DNA of 7,092 nucleotides from an uncultured Lachnospiraceae bacterium (GCA_910583815.1 CAJTZB010000131.1:1-7092); one strand, 5' to 3'; positions 1-5,543 are shown, counted from the stretch's first letter. Numbers and translations are program-made. The notes: generated by a model not told the origin, from the letters alone.

Positions 1-26
1 GATTTTGCAAACTCGTTTGCAAAATC
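1..26. repeat. Perfect 12-bp inverted repeat (palindrome) at window edge
   Basis: GATTTTGCAAAC (1-12) is exactly complementary to GTTTGCAAAATC (15-26) across a 2-nt TC spacer. No U-tract follows on the + strand, so a simple terminator for a rightward gene is not obvious; sequence to the left is not visible. It resembles in style the palindromes at 3894-3950 and 5465-5506, which suggests an intergenic palindromic element. It could also be the stem of a terminator for an upstream or convergent gene. Confidence 0.7.
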
Positions 27-89
27 ATATACATGTGTCGGTTTTTCCCCTGAAAGGGTTTTTAACACCCCATTCTTCTGGCAGCCTGT

Positions 90-119
90 TTCTATTCTTC
101 CTAATTCTATCCTTCCTAA
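90..119. repeat. 15-bp tandem duplication, 14/15 identical
   Basis: TTCTATTCTTCCTAA (90-104) is followed directly by TTCTATCCTTCCTAA (105-119), one mismatch. The surrounding stretch, about 65-135, is pyrimidine-rich on the + strand. On the - strand the repeat would read LGRIE-LGRIE in a short open frame that runs off the left edge, but that frame lacks other support. Function unknown. Confidence 0.6.
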
Positions 120-160
120 AACTTCCATCTTCTCATAGACGATTCTTCGCAATTTTGGAC

Positions 161-190
161 GTATAAATTATTTCCAAATTGCACATTCTT
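161..190 (+). promoter_or_regulatory. Candidate sigma-F/sigma-G type promoter for sigG
   Basis: GTATA (161-165) matches the -35 box of forespore sigma factors (GHATR), and CATTCTT (184-190) matches six of seven positions of the sigma-G -10 consensus (CATNHTA), with an 18-nt spacer as in Bacillus. It lies 36 nt before the sigG start codon. sigG is known in Bacillus to be transcribed first by sigma-F and then by sigma-G itself, so this fits by position. The two forespore consensus sequences overlap and I cannot tell them apart here. The last -10 base is a mismatch. Confidence 0.5.
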
Positions 191-226
191 ATGTAAGACA
201 GACTTGGAAAGGCAGGAGAATCTTTT

Positions 227-1009
227 ATGGCGGTCTATAAAGTGGAAATTTGCGGGGTCAATACGGCAAAGCTTCCTCTGCTTGGAAATGCAGAAAAGGA
301 AGAGCTGATTTTGAAGATAAAGCAGGGGGATAAGAAAGCCAGAGAAGAATATATTAAGGGTAATTTAAGGCTTGTACTAAGTATTATACAGCGTTTTTCA
401 AGCAGCAATGAAAATGTGGACGATCTGTTCCAAATTGGCTGTATCGGACTTATGAAGGCAATTGACAATTTTGATATTACACAAGGAGTAAAGTTTTCTA
501 CCTATGCAGTTCCGATGATTATTGGGGAAATCAGGAGGTATCTGAGGGACAACAATGCAATCCGTGTCAGCCGTTCCTTGCGTGACATTGCATATAAGGC
601 GATATATGCAAAGGACATGCTTCAGAAACGAATGGATAAGGAGCCTACAATAGAAGATATTGCAAAGGAGACCGGGATACCAAGGGAAGATATTTTAAGT
701 GCATTTGATGCTATCCAAAGCCCGATGTCGCTCTATGAGCCGGTGTTTTCCGATTCCGGAGATGTATTGTATCTGATGGATCAGGTCAGTGACAAGAAGA
801 ACAAAGAAGAAAACTGGATCGAAGAGCTTTCGATTAAGGAGGCAATGAGCAAGCTGAATGAGAGAGAAAATATGATTATCAATCTGCGCTTTTTTCAAGG
901 AAAGACCCAGATGGAAGTTGCAGATGAAATTCATATTTCGCAGGCACAGGTGTCAAGATTGGAAAAATCTGCACTGAAAAACATGAAAAGTTACCTAAAT
1001 AAAACTTAA
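227..1009 (+). CDS. sigG: RNA polymerase sporulation-specific sigma factor SigG
   Basis: This is the late forespore sigma factor, which directs core RNA polymerase to promoters of spore germination and DNA-protection genes. The 260-aa product equals the length of Bacillus subtilis SigG and starts with the subfamily hallmark KVEICGVNTAKLP (residues 5-17). Region 2 runs from NLRLVLSIIQRF (46-57) through DDLFQIGCIGLMKAIDNFD (65-83) to FSTYAVPMIIGEIRRYLRDN (90-109). Region 3 begins at RVSRSLRDIAYKA (113-125). The region 4 helix-turn-helix is at 227-250, ending SQAQVSRLEKSAL. The ATG has a good AGGAG (214-218) eight bases upstream. A candidate sigma-F/G promoter precedes it. In Clostridia sigG usually sits next to spoIIGA-sigE, but that neighbour is not in this window. 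Residue 44 is Lys where B. subtilis SigG has Asn45, a position linked to anti-sigma factor CsfB/Gin recognition. No clear terminator follows the gene. Confidence 0.97.
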   Translation: MAVYKVEICGVNTAKLPLLGNAEKEELILKIKQGDKKAREEYIKGNLRLVLSIIQRFSSSNENVDDLFQIGCIGLMKAIDNFDITQGVKFSTYAVPMIIGEIRRYLRDNNAIRVSRSLRDIAYKAIYAKDMLQKRMDKEPTIEDIAKETGIPREDILSAFDAIQSPMSLYEPVFSDSGDVLYLMDQVSDKKNKEENWIEELSIKEAMSKLNERENMIINLRFFQGKTQMEVADEIHISQAQVSRLEKSALKNMKSYLNKT

Positions 1010-1010
1010 C

Positions 1011-1039
1011 TTGATTATATTTGAAAAGGATAGTATAAT
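1011..1039 (+). promoter_or_regulatory. Vegetative (sigma-A) promoter of the antiporter operon
   Basis: TTGATT (1011-1016) and a perfect TATAAT (1034-1039) are separated by exactly 17 nt. The -35 differs from TTGACA at two positions. It begins one base after the sigG stop codon (second base of the intergenic region), and transcription would start near 1046, giving a leader of about 87 nt before mnhE. This makes the antiporter genes a transcription unit separate from sigG, available to growing cells. Confidence 0.8.
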
Positions 1040-1059
1040 ACACAAGGTTAAAGAAATAA

Positions 1060-1117
1060 GCATTTGCATAGCAGGCTGCAACGCAAAAGCACGGTATGTG
1101 CTTTTAGCATAGGAGAA
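1060..1117 (+). promoter_or_regulatory. Structured 5' leader of mnhE: two hairpins, candidate riboswitch or attenuator
   Basis: The leader contains hairpin 1, TTGCA (1064-1068) with TGCAA (1077-1081) around an 8-nt loop TAGCAGGC. A 3-nt joint (CGC) leads to hairpin 2, AAAAGCAC (1085-1092) perfectly paired with GTGCTTTT (1098-1105) around GGTAT. Outer GC bases (1083-1084) can also pair with GC at 1107-1108 across a one-base bulge. The tail reads AGCATAGGAG (1106-1115), so purine-rich ribosome-binding-like sequence touches the base of hairpin 2. GCATAG occurs both in hairpin 1 (1066-1071) and in the tail (1107-1112). Hairpin 2 ends in four T but no longer U-run follows, so an intrinsic terminator is weak. 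A metal-ion-responsive leader, such as the Na+ riboswitch class (DUF1646 motif), would make sense before a cation antiporter. I could not verify that match. Confidence 0.45.
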
Positions 1118-1132
1118 AGGGAAGCGAGCAAT

Positions 1133-1627
1133 ATGTATGCGATATTTTTAATTTTGTGGATTATTTTCAATGGACAGTTTACTTGGGAGATTTTTTTCAT
1201 TGGCGCCGTGATTTCTGCGCTGCTTTATTGGTTTGTCTGTAAGTTTCTGGACTACAGCCCTAAAAAAGACCTGCGGGCACTCTGCAATGTCGGAAAGGTA
1301 GTACGTTATATAGCCATTTTGGTCTGGGAGATCATCAAAGCAAATATACAAGTGATTTTCTACATTATGACGAGCAAATACGAGGTGGAACCGGAGCTCG
1401 TCCGTTTCCGCACGGATTTAAAGCAGACGGCAAGCCGTGCAGTACTTGCAAATTCCATTACGTTGACACCTGGGACAATTACGGTTTCGTTGGAAGGAAA
1501 CGAATATCTTGTACATTGTCTGGACAAAGATCTGGCAGAAGGAATGGAGGATTCCACATTTGTCAGGCAGCTTAGGAAAATAGAGGCACGCGGCAGAAAA
1601 CAGGCTCCAAGGAGCCACAAAAGATAA
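1133..1627 (+). CDS. mnhE: Na+/H+ antiporter (Mrp/Mnh) subunit E
   Basis: MnhE/MrpE is a small subunit of the multi-subunit monovalent cation/proton antiporter, equivalent to MbhA, and is needed for complex stability and activity. From the ATG at 1133 the product is 164 aa. A hydrophobic N-terminal segment (residues 1-37, MYAIFLILWIIFNGQFTWE at the front) is followed by a second membrane stretch (about 57-79). The family signature then follows: the cytoplasmic domain with ANSITLTPGT (106-115), then VSLEGNEYLVHCLD (118-131). The C-terminus is basic. The frame is open upstream to a TTG at 1064, but those residues are hydrophilic and unlike the family and lie in the structured leader, so I reject that start. 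Ribosome binding is not ideal: AGGAG (1111-1115) is 17 nt away and the nearer purines (1116-1124) are only moderate. This is the first gene of the operon. Confidence 0.93.
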   Translation: MYAIFLILWIIFNGQFTWEIFFIGAVISALLYWFVCKFLDYSPKKDLRALCNVGKVVRYIAILVWEIIKANIQVIFYIMTSKYEVEPELVRFRTDLKQTASRAVLANSITLTPGTITVSLEGNEYLVHCLDKDLAEGMEDSTFVRQLRKIEARGRKQAPRSHKR

Positions 1628-1639
1628 GGAGGCAGTGGG

Positions 1640-1966
1640 ATGGAACAGGCAGTTCATGTTTTGCTTACCGGCTGCATGGTAGTGCTGGCAGCCTGTATTT
1701 TTTTGTGTCTGATACGTGCGATTATTGGACCAAGGATTTCCGACCGTATTGTTGCAATCAATATGATCGGCACAATGACAATGATTATTATTGCCATTAT
1801 GTCGGTGCTGCTTTCAGAAGGCTATCTGATTGATGTCGCAATGATTTATGCGATGATAAGCTTTCTTGCTGTGGTAGTGCTGACCAAAGTCTACATGGGT
1901 GTTTATGTGGAACGGAAGAAAAAAGAAGAGGCTGCAAAGGAGGAAGAGAAAAATGGAGTGGATTAG
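1640..1966 (+). CDS. mnhF: Na+/H+ antiporter (Mrp/Mnh) subunit F
   Basis: MnhF/MrpF (MbhB in archaeal complexes) is a three-helix membrane subunit of the antiporter. The 108-aa product has helices at about 7-28, 37-58 and 62-85. The conserved loop GPRISDRIVAIN (30-41) carries the family aspartate D35, a residue position important for Mrp function in Bacillus. A second acidic residue, D65, is in GYLIDVAMIYAMISF (61-75). The C-terminal tail (91-108) is a run of Lys and Glu, partly because the ribosome binding site of the next gene is embedded there. The start ATG has AAGGAGG (1626-1632, overlapping the mnhE stop codon) seven bases upstream, and the reading frame overlaps mnhG by 14 nt, a sign of translational coupling. 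Confidence 0.95.
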   Translation: MEQAVHVLLTGCMVVLAACIFLCLIRAIIGPRISDRIVAINMIGTMTMIIIAIMSVLLSEGYLIDVAMIYAMISFLAVVVLTKVYMGVYVERKKKEEAAKEEEKNGVD

Positions 1967-2273
1967 GTTTCTTTTAGCGGCAGTTCTGCTGTGCCTTGGC
2001 GTGGCGATCGTATGCGTTGCTACCTATGGCGTCTTTAAATTCAAATATGCATTGAACCGCATGCACGCAGCGGCAATGTGTGATACGTTTGCGCTGATGC
2101 TTTGTCTGCTTGGCGTGGCGGTGTTTCACGGTCTTTCTTTTACCACATTAAAGCTTCTGCTGATTATTGTGTTCCTTTGGTTTGCAAGCCCGGTAGCAAG
2201 CCATTTGATTGCGCGGCTTGAGGTCACAACAAATCCGGAGGGATTAAAAAAGGAATGTGAGGTGGACGAATAA
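1953..2273 (+). CDS. mnhG: Na+/H+ antiporter (Mrp/Mnh) subunit G
   Basis: MnhG/MrpG (MbhC-like) is a three-helix subunit found next to E and F in the complex. The product from ATG 1953 is 106 aa. It shows the signature YALNRMHAAAMCDTF (32-46), a middle helix about 46-59, and the third helix ending in FASPVASHLIARL (77-89), the usual SPVxxHxxxR motif. The frame extends upstream to 1899, but that part only reads the other frame of the mnhF tail. The 1953 start has AAAGGAGG (1936-1943) nine bases before it. It overlaps the end of mnhF by 14 nt, and its stop shares a base with the next start (TAATG), so the genes are tightly coupled. Confidence 0.95.
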   Translation: MEWIRFLLAAVLLCLGVAIVCVATYGVFKFKYALNRMHAAAMCDTFALMLCLLGVAVFHGLSFTTLKLLLIIVFLWFASPVASHLIARLEVTTNPEGLKKECEVDE

Positions 2274-2545
2274 TGGAGTTTTTTACATTTATTCTGTTGA
2301 CCTTTTTGGTTGTATGTGCAATTTCGGTATGCCTTTGCAAAAAACTGCTTACTTCCATTGTTATTTTCATGTCATACAGCGTGATTATGTCAATGATTTG
2401 GATTATTCTTGAATCTCCTGATTTGGCGATTACAGAAGCAGCAGTAGGCGCAGGCGTGACAAGCGTCCTGTTTTTCGTTACATTAAAGAAAATACATGCA
2501 ATGAATGACAGAAAGGAAGAAGAAGATGAGCCGACTCAGAGATGA
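2273..2545 (+). CDS. mbhD: MbhD-like antiporter subunit (DUF4040), counterpart of part of the MrpA C-terminus
   Basis: This 90-aa membrane protein has three hydrophobic segments (about 3-20, 26-46, 52-70). It carries the DUF4040/MbhD signature ESPDLAITEAAVGAGVTSVL (47-66). In classical Mrp antiporters this NuoJ-like element is part of the long MrpA protein; here, as in Mbh and Mbs complexes, it is a separate gene. The acidic residue E55 in the third helix is the position expected to take part in ion transfer across the membrane domain; that role is inferred from family structures. The ATG overlaps the mnhG stop by one base, with TGAGGTGG (2258-2265) seven bases upstream. The highly charged C-terminus (79-87) lies over the start and ribosome binding site of the next gene. 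Confidence 0.9.
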   Translation: MEFFTFILLTFLVVCAISVCLCKKLLTSIVIFMSYSVIMSMIWIILESPDLAITEAAVGAGVTSVLFFVTLKKIHAMNDRKEEEDEPTQR

Positions 2546-3509
2546 TTATGAAAAAACAGCATGGCGGAGGCTCGTACATTTTGTCAATGGGGACAAAGAG
2601 GCAGGAGAAGAAGCCGGCTATGCTGTTGAAACAGAAAAAACGGCCGCTCGCATTAGGGAAGAGTTTTTTGAAGAAGCAAAATGGAACCGCAGAAAAGAAG
2701 AGACTGATACGATAGTTTCCCAGTATGCAGAATGGCCGGAGACAAGGGGCGTGAAGTACTTTAGCCGAATTTACGGACTGCTTGCGGCGGTTCTTTGCGT
2801 CAGCATTATTGTATTTTTGCTGATTACTGTGGCAAACCTTCCAAAATTCGGGAATGCCAGCAACCCAATCAATAATGAAGTGTCAGAGCGTTACATAGAG
2901 AAAGGCATGGAAGAAACAGGGGCAGTGAACATTGTCGCCGGAATGATTTTGGACTACAGGGCATTTGATACTCTTGGAGAGTCCCATGTACTGTTTATTG
3001 CTGCGTGCTGCGTGCTGATTCTGCTTCGCATTGACGTAAAAGATAAAACCAAAAAAGAGAGGGCAGAAGAAAACGACCGTATTTATGAGCCAAAAAATGA
3101 TGCCATCCTGCAGTATGTTGCGAGAATTGTTGTGCCGATTGTCATGCTGTTTGGTATTTATGTTATTTTTAATGGACATCTTTCTCCCGGAGGCGGATTT
3201 TCCGGCGGAGCCATTATTGGGGCAGGACTAATCCTTTACCTGAATGCATTCGGGTTTAAAAAGACAGAGCGTTTCTTTACAATGAAGACGTTTTCTACAA
3301 TTTCCGTGATTGCCCTTGCATTTTATGCATTTTCCAAATGCTACTCGTTCTTTACTGGCGCAAACCATCTGCACAGCATTATTTCTGCAGGGACGCCAGG
3401 AAAGCTGATCAGCGCAGGGCTGATTCTTCCGCTCAATATTTGTGTTGGCATGGTTGTGGCATGCACGATGTACAGTTTTTATGCATTGTTCCGAAAAGGA
3501 GGCATGTAG
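2526..3509 (+). CDS. mnhB: Fused MbhE-like / MnhB antiporter subunit with charged N-terminal extension
   Basis: The 327-aa product joins two subunits. Residues 1-78 are hydrophilic and strongly charged, with no family match that I recognise. A membrane helix follows at 82-103. The segment TGAVNIVAGMILDYRAFDTL (131-150) with its following helix (153-168) is the MbhE element, equal to the end of MrpA. After a charged linker (169-192), residues 194-324 are MnhB/MrpB: VARIVVPIVMLFGIYVIFNG (198-217), the signature GHLSPGGGFSGGAIIGAG (217-234), and two further helices at about 256-272 and 294-322. Fusion of the MrpA end with MrpB is known from group 2 Mrp systems, though usually as part of a full MrpA. 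I chose ATG 2526 because AAGGA (2513-2517) lies eight bases before it; ATG 2505 would add seven residues and lacks a site. It overlaps mbhD by 20 nt. Confidence 0.9.
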   Translation: MSRLRDDYEKTAWRRLVHFVNGDKEAGEEAGYAVETEKTAARIREEFFEEAKWNRRKEETDTIVSQYAEWPETRGVKYFSRIYGLLAAVLCVSIIVFLLITVANLPKFGNASNPINNEVSERYIEKGMEETGAVNIVAGMILDYRAFDTLGESHVLFIAACCVLILLRIDVKDKTKKERAEENDRIYEPKNDAILQYVARIVVPIVMLFGIYVIFNGHLSPGGGFSGGAIIGAGLILYLNAFGFKKTERFFTMKTFSTISVIALAFYAFSKCYSFFTGANHLHSIISAGTPGKLISAGLILPLNICVGMVVACTMYSFYALFRKGGM

Positions 3510-3510
3510 G

Positions 3511-3894
3511 ATGTGGGAGACACTTACCAGGCTGCTTGCCAATTATTATGAAACGGTTGCAATGATTTTGTTTGGCGTTGGCTTTACGACGCTTCTGCTT
3601 CATAGGAATATGATAAAAAAGATCATGGGCTTAAACATTATGGATACCGCAGTCTATCTGTTCCTTGCTGCAAAAGGCTATATTGCAGGGCGGTCTGCGC
3701 CGATTGTCGTAGACGGTGTGACGGAAATGGAAGCATATATCAATCCGATACCAAGCGGACTTGTCCTGACCGGCATTGTGGTATCCGTGAGCGTTACTGC
3801 GGTTATGTTAAGCCTTACGATAAGGCTTTACCAAAGATACCACACACTTGATATTGATGAAATTTCAAGAATTGTGAAAAAGGAGGGGAAATAG
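3511..3894 (+). CDS. mnhC: Na+/H+ antiporter (Mrp/Mnh) subunit C, NuoK-like
   Basis: MnhC/MrpC (MbhG) is the three-helix homologue of complex I subunit NuoK, which couples the large antiporter subunits to the rest of the membrane domain. The product is 127 aa. Helices lie at about 13-31, 39-57 and 84-106. The usual N-terminal part GVGFTTLLLHRNMIKKIMG (22-40) and the signature NPIPSGLVLTGIVVSVSVTA (78-97) are present. The frame is open upstream to 3442, but ATG 3511 has GGAGG (3498-3502) eight bases ahead and gives the standard N-terminus. It starts one base after the preceding stop codon (TAGGATG). Its own stop codon overlaps the palindrome cluster at 3894. Confidence 0.95.
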   Translation: MWETLTRLLANYYETVAMILFGVGFTTLLLHRNMIKKIMGLNIMDTAVYLFLAAKGYIAGRSAPIVVDGVTEMEAYINPIPSGLVLTGIVVSVSVTAVMLSLTIRLYQRYHTLDIDEISRIVKKEGK

Positions 3895-3950
3895 ATTGAA
3901 AAATCAAGGATTTTTCAATCGCGAATTTGTGCTTGCGGCACAAATATCGC
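3894..3950 (+). repeat. Two back-to-back palindromes between mnhC and mnhD
   Basis: Palindrome 1 pairs GATTGAAAAATC (3894-3905) perfectly with GATTTTTCAATC (3909-3920) over an AAG loop; its first base is the last base of the mnhC stop codon. Palindrome 2 follows without a gap: GCGAATTTGTGC (3921-3932) pairs with 3938-3950 over a TTGCG loop, 12 pairs with a single bulged A at 3946. No U-run follows either, so neither is a good intrinsic terminator; they may be mRNA stability or REP-like intergenic elements. They fill most of the 71-nt gap in an otherwise tightly packed operon. Confidence 0.85.
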
Positions 3951-3965
3951 AGGTTGTAGAAAGGC

Positions 3966-5462
3966 ATGGTGATTAGTATGGGCTTTATTTGGAATTTCCC
4001 CTTGTTCTGCATTGTGCTTTGCCTCTTTTCCGGAGTGCTTTGTTCGGTCCTGCCAAGGAAGTGGGCAAAAGCAGTATCTTATACGCTGGTTATCCTTGTA
4101 ATGTGTATGTCTGCCGGGGTGCTTTGGTATACTTGCACAATGGAAGAGAGCTTTGTTTATATGATGGGGCATTATCCTGCACCTTGGGGCAACGAAGTAC
4201 GTGCCGGCGTGCTGGAAGGCATTATGGCGTTGTTTTTCAGTGTGATTATGATACTGTCGCTGCTTGCAGGAGAGAAAGCTTTGGCAAAGGACGTAGAAGA
4301 GAGCAGACAGAATCTGTACTATTCTTTGGTAAATTTATTGCTTAGCTCTTTGCTTGCGCTTGTCTATACAAACGATATGTTTACGGCATATGTCTTTGTG
4401 GAAATCAATACGATTGCAGCGTGTGGCCTGACTGCAATCCGTGGAAACGGCCGTTCGCTTGTCGCTTCCGCGAAGTACATGATGATGAGCCTGCTTGGTT
4501 CCGGTCTTTTGCTGATTGGGATCACGCTGCTCTATGATGTGACAGGACATCTTTTGATGTCCAATATCCATCAGGCGGTGGCGGAGTGCATGGCATCAGG
4601 AACTTATTCGGAGCCTTTGACGGTGATTATTGCATTAATCTGTGTTGGTCTTGCAATTAAGAGCGCACTGTTTCCGTTTCATTCCTGGCTGCCGGATGCC
4701 TACACATATTCCACACCGTCTTCCAGCGCAATGATGTCCAGTCTTGTATCAAAAGCGTATATTTTCCTGCTTGTGAAGATTTTCTTCCGCGTGATTGGCT
4801 GGGAAGTGATTTCCTCCAACCGGATTGTTGACATTTTGTTTGCTTTTGGCCTTGCAGGTATGATTATGGGCTCAGTAAGCGCTATTTTCCAGAAAGATGT
4901 AAAGAAAATGGTGGCATATTCTTCGGTTGCCCAAATTGGCTATATCTATATGGGCTTCGGGCTTGGAAACCTGGAAGGCGTTATGGCTTCTCTGTTCCAT
5001 ATATTGATGCACTCCGCTGCAAAGTCCATGCTGTTTGTTTCGCTTGCTGGGCTTGCCGAAGCTTCAGGTGGGCATACGACAAGAAAGGAACTGAGAGGAT
5101 CCGGTTTTCGGAATAAGGCGGCAGGCGTAGCATTTACGATGGGTGCATTTTCTATGGTCGGCATTCCTTTGTTTGCGGGCTTTATTTCAAAAATATTATT
5201 TGCGACTGCTGCGGTGGACAATAGCGTGGCGAAGATGACAGTTACGCTTGTCGTCCTTGCAGTCAGCACGGTTTTGAATGCGATTTACTTTTTCCGTGCA
5301 GTTATCTGCATTTATACGCCTGGAAGAGAGCTTCCGGCAAAAAAGACTTCGTTGGTATTTGCAGCTGCAATGTTTGGATTTGCTGCCCTTAACCTGTTCC
5401 TTGGTATTTTTTCTGATGTGGTCATGGACGGAATACGGCTGGGAATGCAGATGTTTGCTTAA
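3966..5462 (+). CDS. mnhD: Na+/H+ antiporter subunit D-type (NuoL/M/N family), first copy
   Basis: This is a proton/cation-translocating subunit of the antiporter, homologous to MrpD, MbhH and complex I NuoL/M/N. It is 498 aa, normal for the family, and almost entirely hydrophobic; about 14 helices are expected. Key positions are visible: Glu146 in AYVFVEINTIAACGL (141-155), Lys232 in LAIKSALFPFHSWLPDAY (229-246), Lys263 in VSKAYIFLLVK, and DVKKMVAYSSVAQIGYI (311-327). His345 and His349 in SLFHILMHSAAKS and Lys409 in GIPLFAGFISKILF (399-412) complete the set. The AY at 245-246, where NuoL/M has AH, favours an MrpD type. The start is uncertain: ATG 3966 has AAGG only one base away, whereas ATG 3978 (494 aa) has it 13 bases away. 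The unusual spacing may reflect the palindromes just upstream (3894-3950). Confidence 0.93.
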   Translation: MVISMGFIWNFPLFCIVLCLFSGVLCSVLPRKWAKAVSYTLVILVMCMSAGVLWYTCTMEESFVYMMGHYPAPWGNEVRAGVLEGIMALFFSVIMILSLLAGEKALAKDVEESRQNLYYSLVNLLLSSLLALVYTNDMFTAYVFVEINTIAACGLTAIRGNGRSLVASAKYMMMSLLGSGLLLIGITLLYDVTGHLLMSNIHQAVAECMASGTYSEPLTVIIALICVGLAIKSALFPFHSWLPDAYTYSTPSSSAMMSSLVSKAYIFLLVKIFFRVIGWEVISSNRIVDILFAFGLAGMIMGSVSAIFQKDVKKMVAYSSVAQIGYIYMGFGLGNLEGVMASLFHILMHSAAKSMLFVSLAGLAEASGGHTTRKELRGSGFRNKAAGVAFTMGAFSMVGIPLFAGFISKILFATAAVDNSVAKMTVTLVVLAVSTVLNAIYFFRAVICIYTPGRELPAKKTSLVFAAAMFGFAALNLFLGIFSDVVMDGIRLGMQMFA

Positions 5463-5464
5463 AA

Positions 5465-5529
5465 AATTGCCGCAGGCGGCAGTTGCAAATCCGCTTCGCG
5501 GATTTGGGAATACACATGCCTTGCGGCAG
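5465..5529 (+). repeat. Palindrome cluster between the two large antiporter genes, with alternative pairings
   Basis: Hairpin 1 pairs AATTGCCG (5465-5472) with CGGCAGTT (5477-5484) around CAGG, including one G-T pair. Hairpin 2 is perfect: CAAATCCGC (5486-5494), loop TTC, GCGGATTTG (5498-5506). GCGGCAG occurs twice, at 5476-5482 and 5523-5529, flanking hairpin 2. TGCCGCA (5468-5474) can therefore pair either locally or with TGCGGCA (5522-5528), directly beside the ribosome binding site at 5530-5538. CCTT (5519-5522) could also pair with AAGG (5530-5533). The cluster occupies most of the 81-nt gap. No U-tract follows, so termination is unlikely. Confidence 0.75.
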
Positions 5530-5543
5530 AAGGAGAGGTTAGG

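Noticed and set aside
48..63. Small hairpin CCCT-GAA-AGGG followed by five T, as an intrinsic terminator
   Set aside because: The stem has only four pairs, likely too weak; without the upstream gene in view it cannot be supported.
90..119. Tandem 15-bp repeat as the start of a CRISPR array
   Set aside because: The two units touch without spacers and there are only two of them.
1085..1108. Hairpin AAAAGCAC/GTGCTTTT as terminator of sigG
   Set aside because: Only four T, all inside the stem, and no U-run afterwards; it sits downstream of the operon promoter, so a leader-RNA role is more likely.
1064..1132. N-terminal extension of MnhE from a TTG start at 1064
   Set aside because: The added 23 residues are hydrophilic and unlike the family, there is no ribosome binding site, and the segment is the structured leader. 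ATG 1133 gives the standard MnhE N-terminus.
1899..1952. Longer start of mnhG at 1899
   Set aside because: It reads the basic tail of mnhF in another frame; ATG 1953 has a strong AAAGGAGG nine bases upstream and the normal protein start.
3442..3510. Longer start of mnhC at 3442
   Set aside because: It lies wholly within the end of the fused mnhB gene; ATG 3511 has a well-spaced GGAGG and gives a normal MnhC.
3894..3950. Palindromes as a rho-independent terminator ending the operon after mnhC
   Set aside because: No U-tract follows, and the next gene continues the same complex on the same strand without a visible new promoter.
4946..5269. 107-codon open frame on the - strand inside mnhD, and other similar antisense frames throughout
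   Set aside because: They are antisense or out-of-frame shadows of conserved, clearly coding genes, with no recognisable protein motifs.
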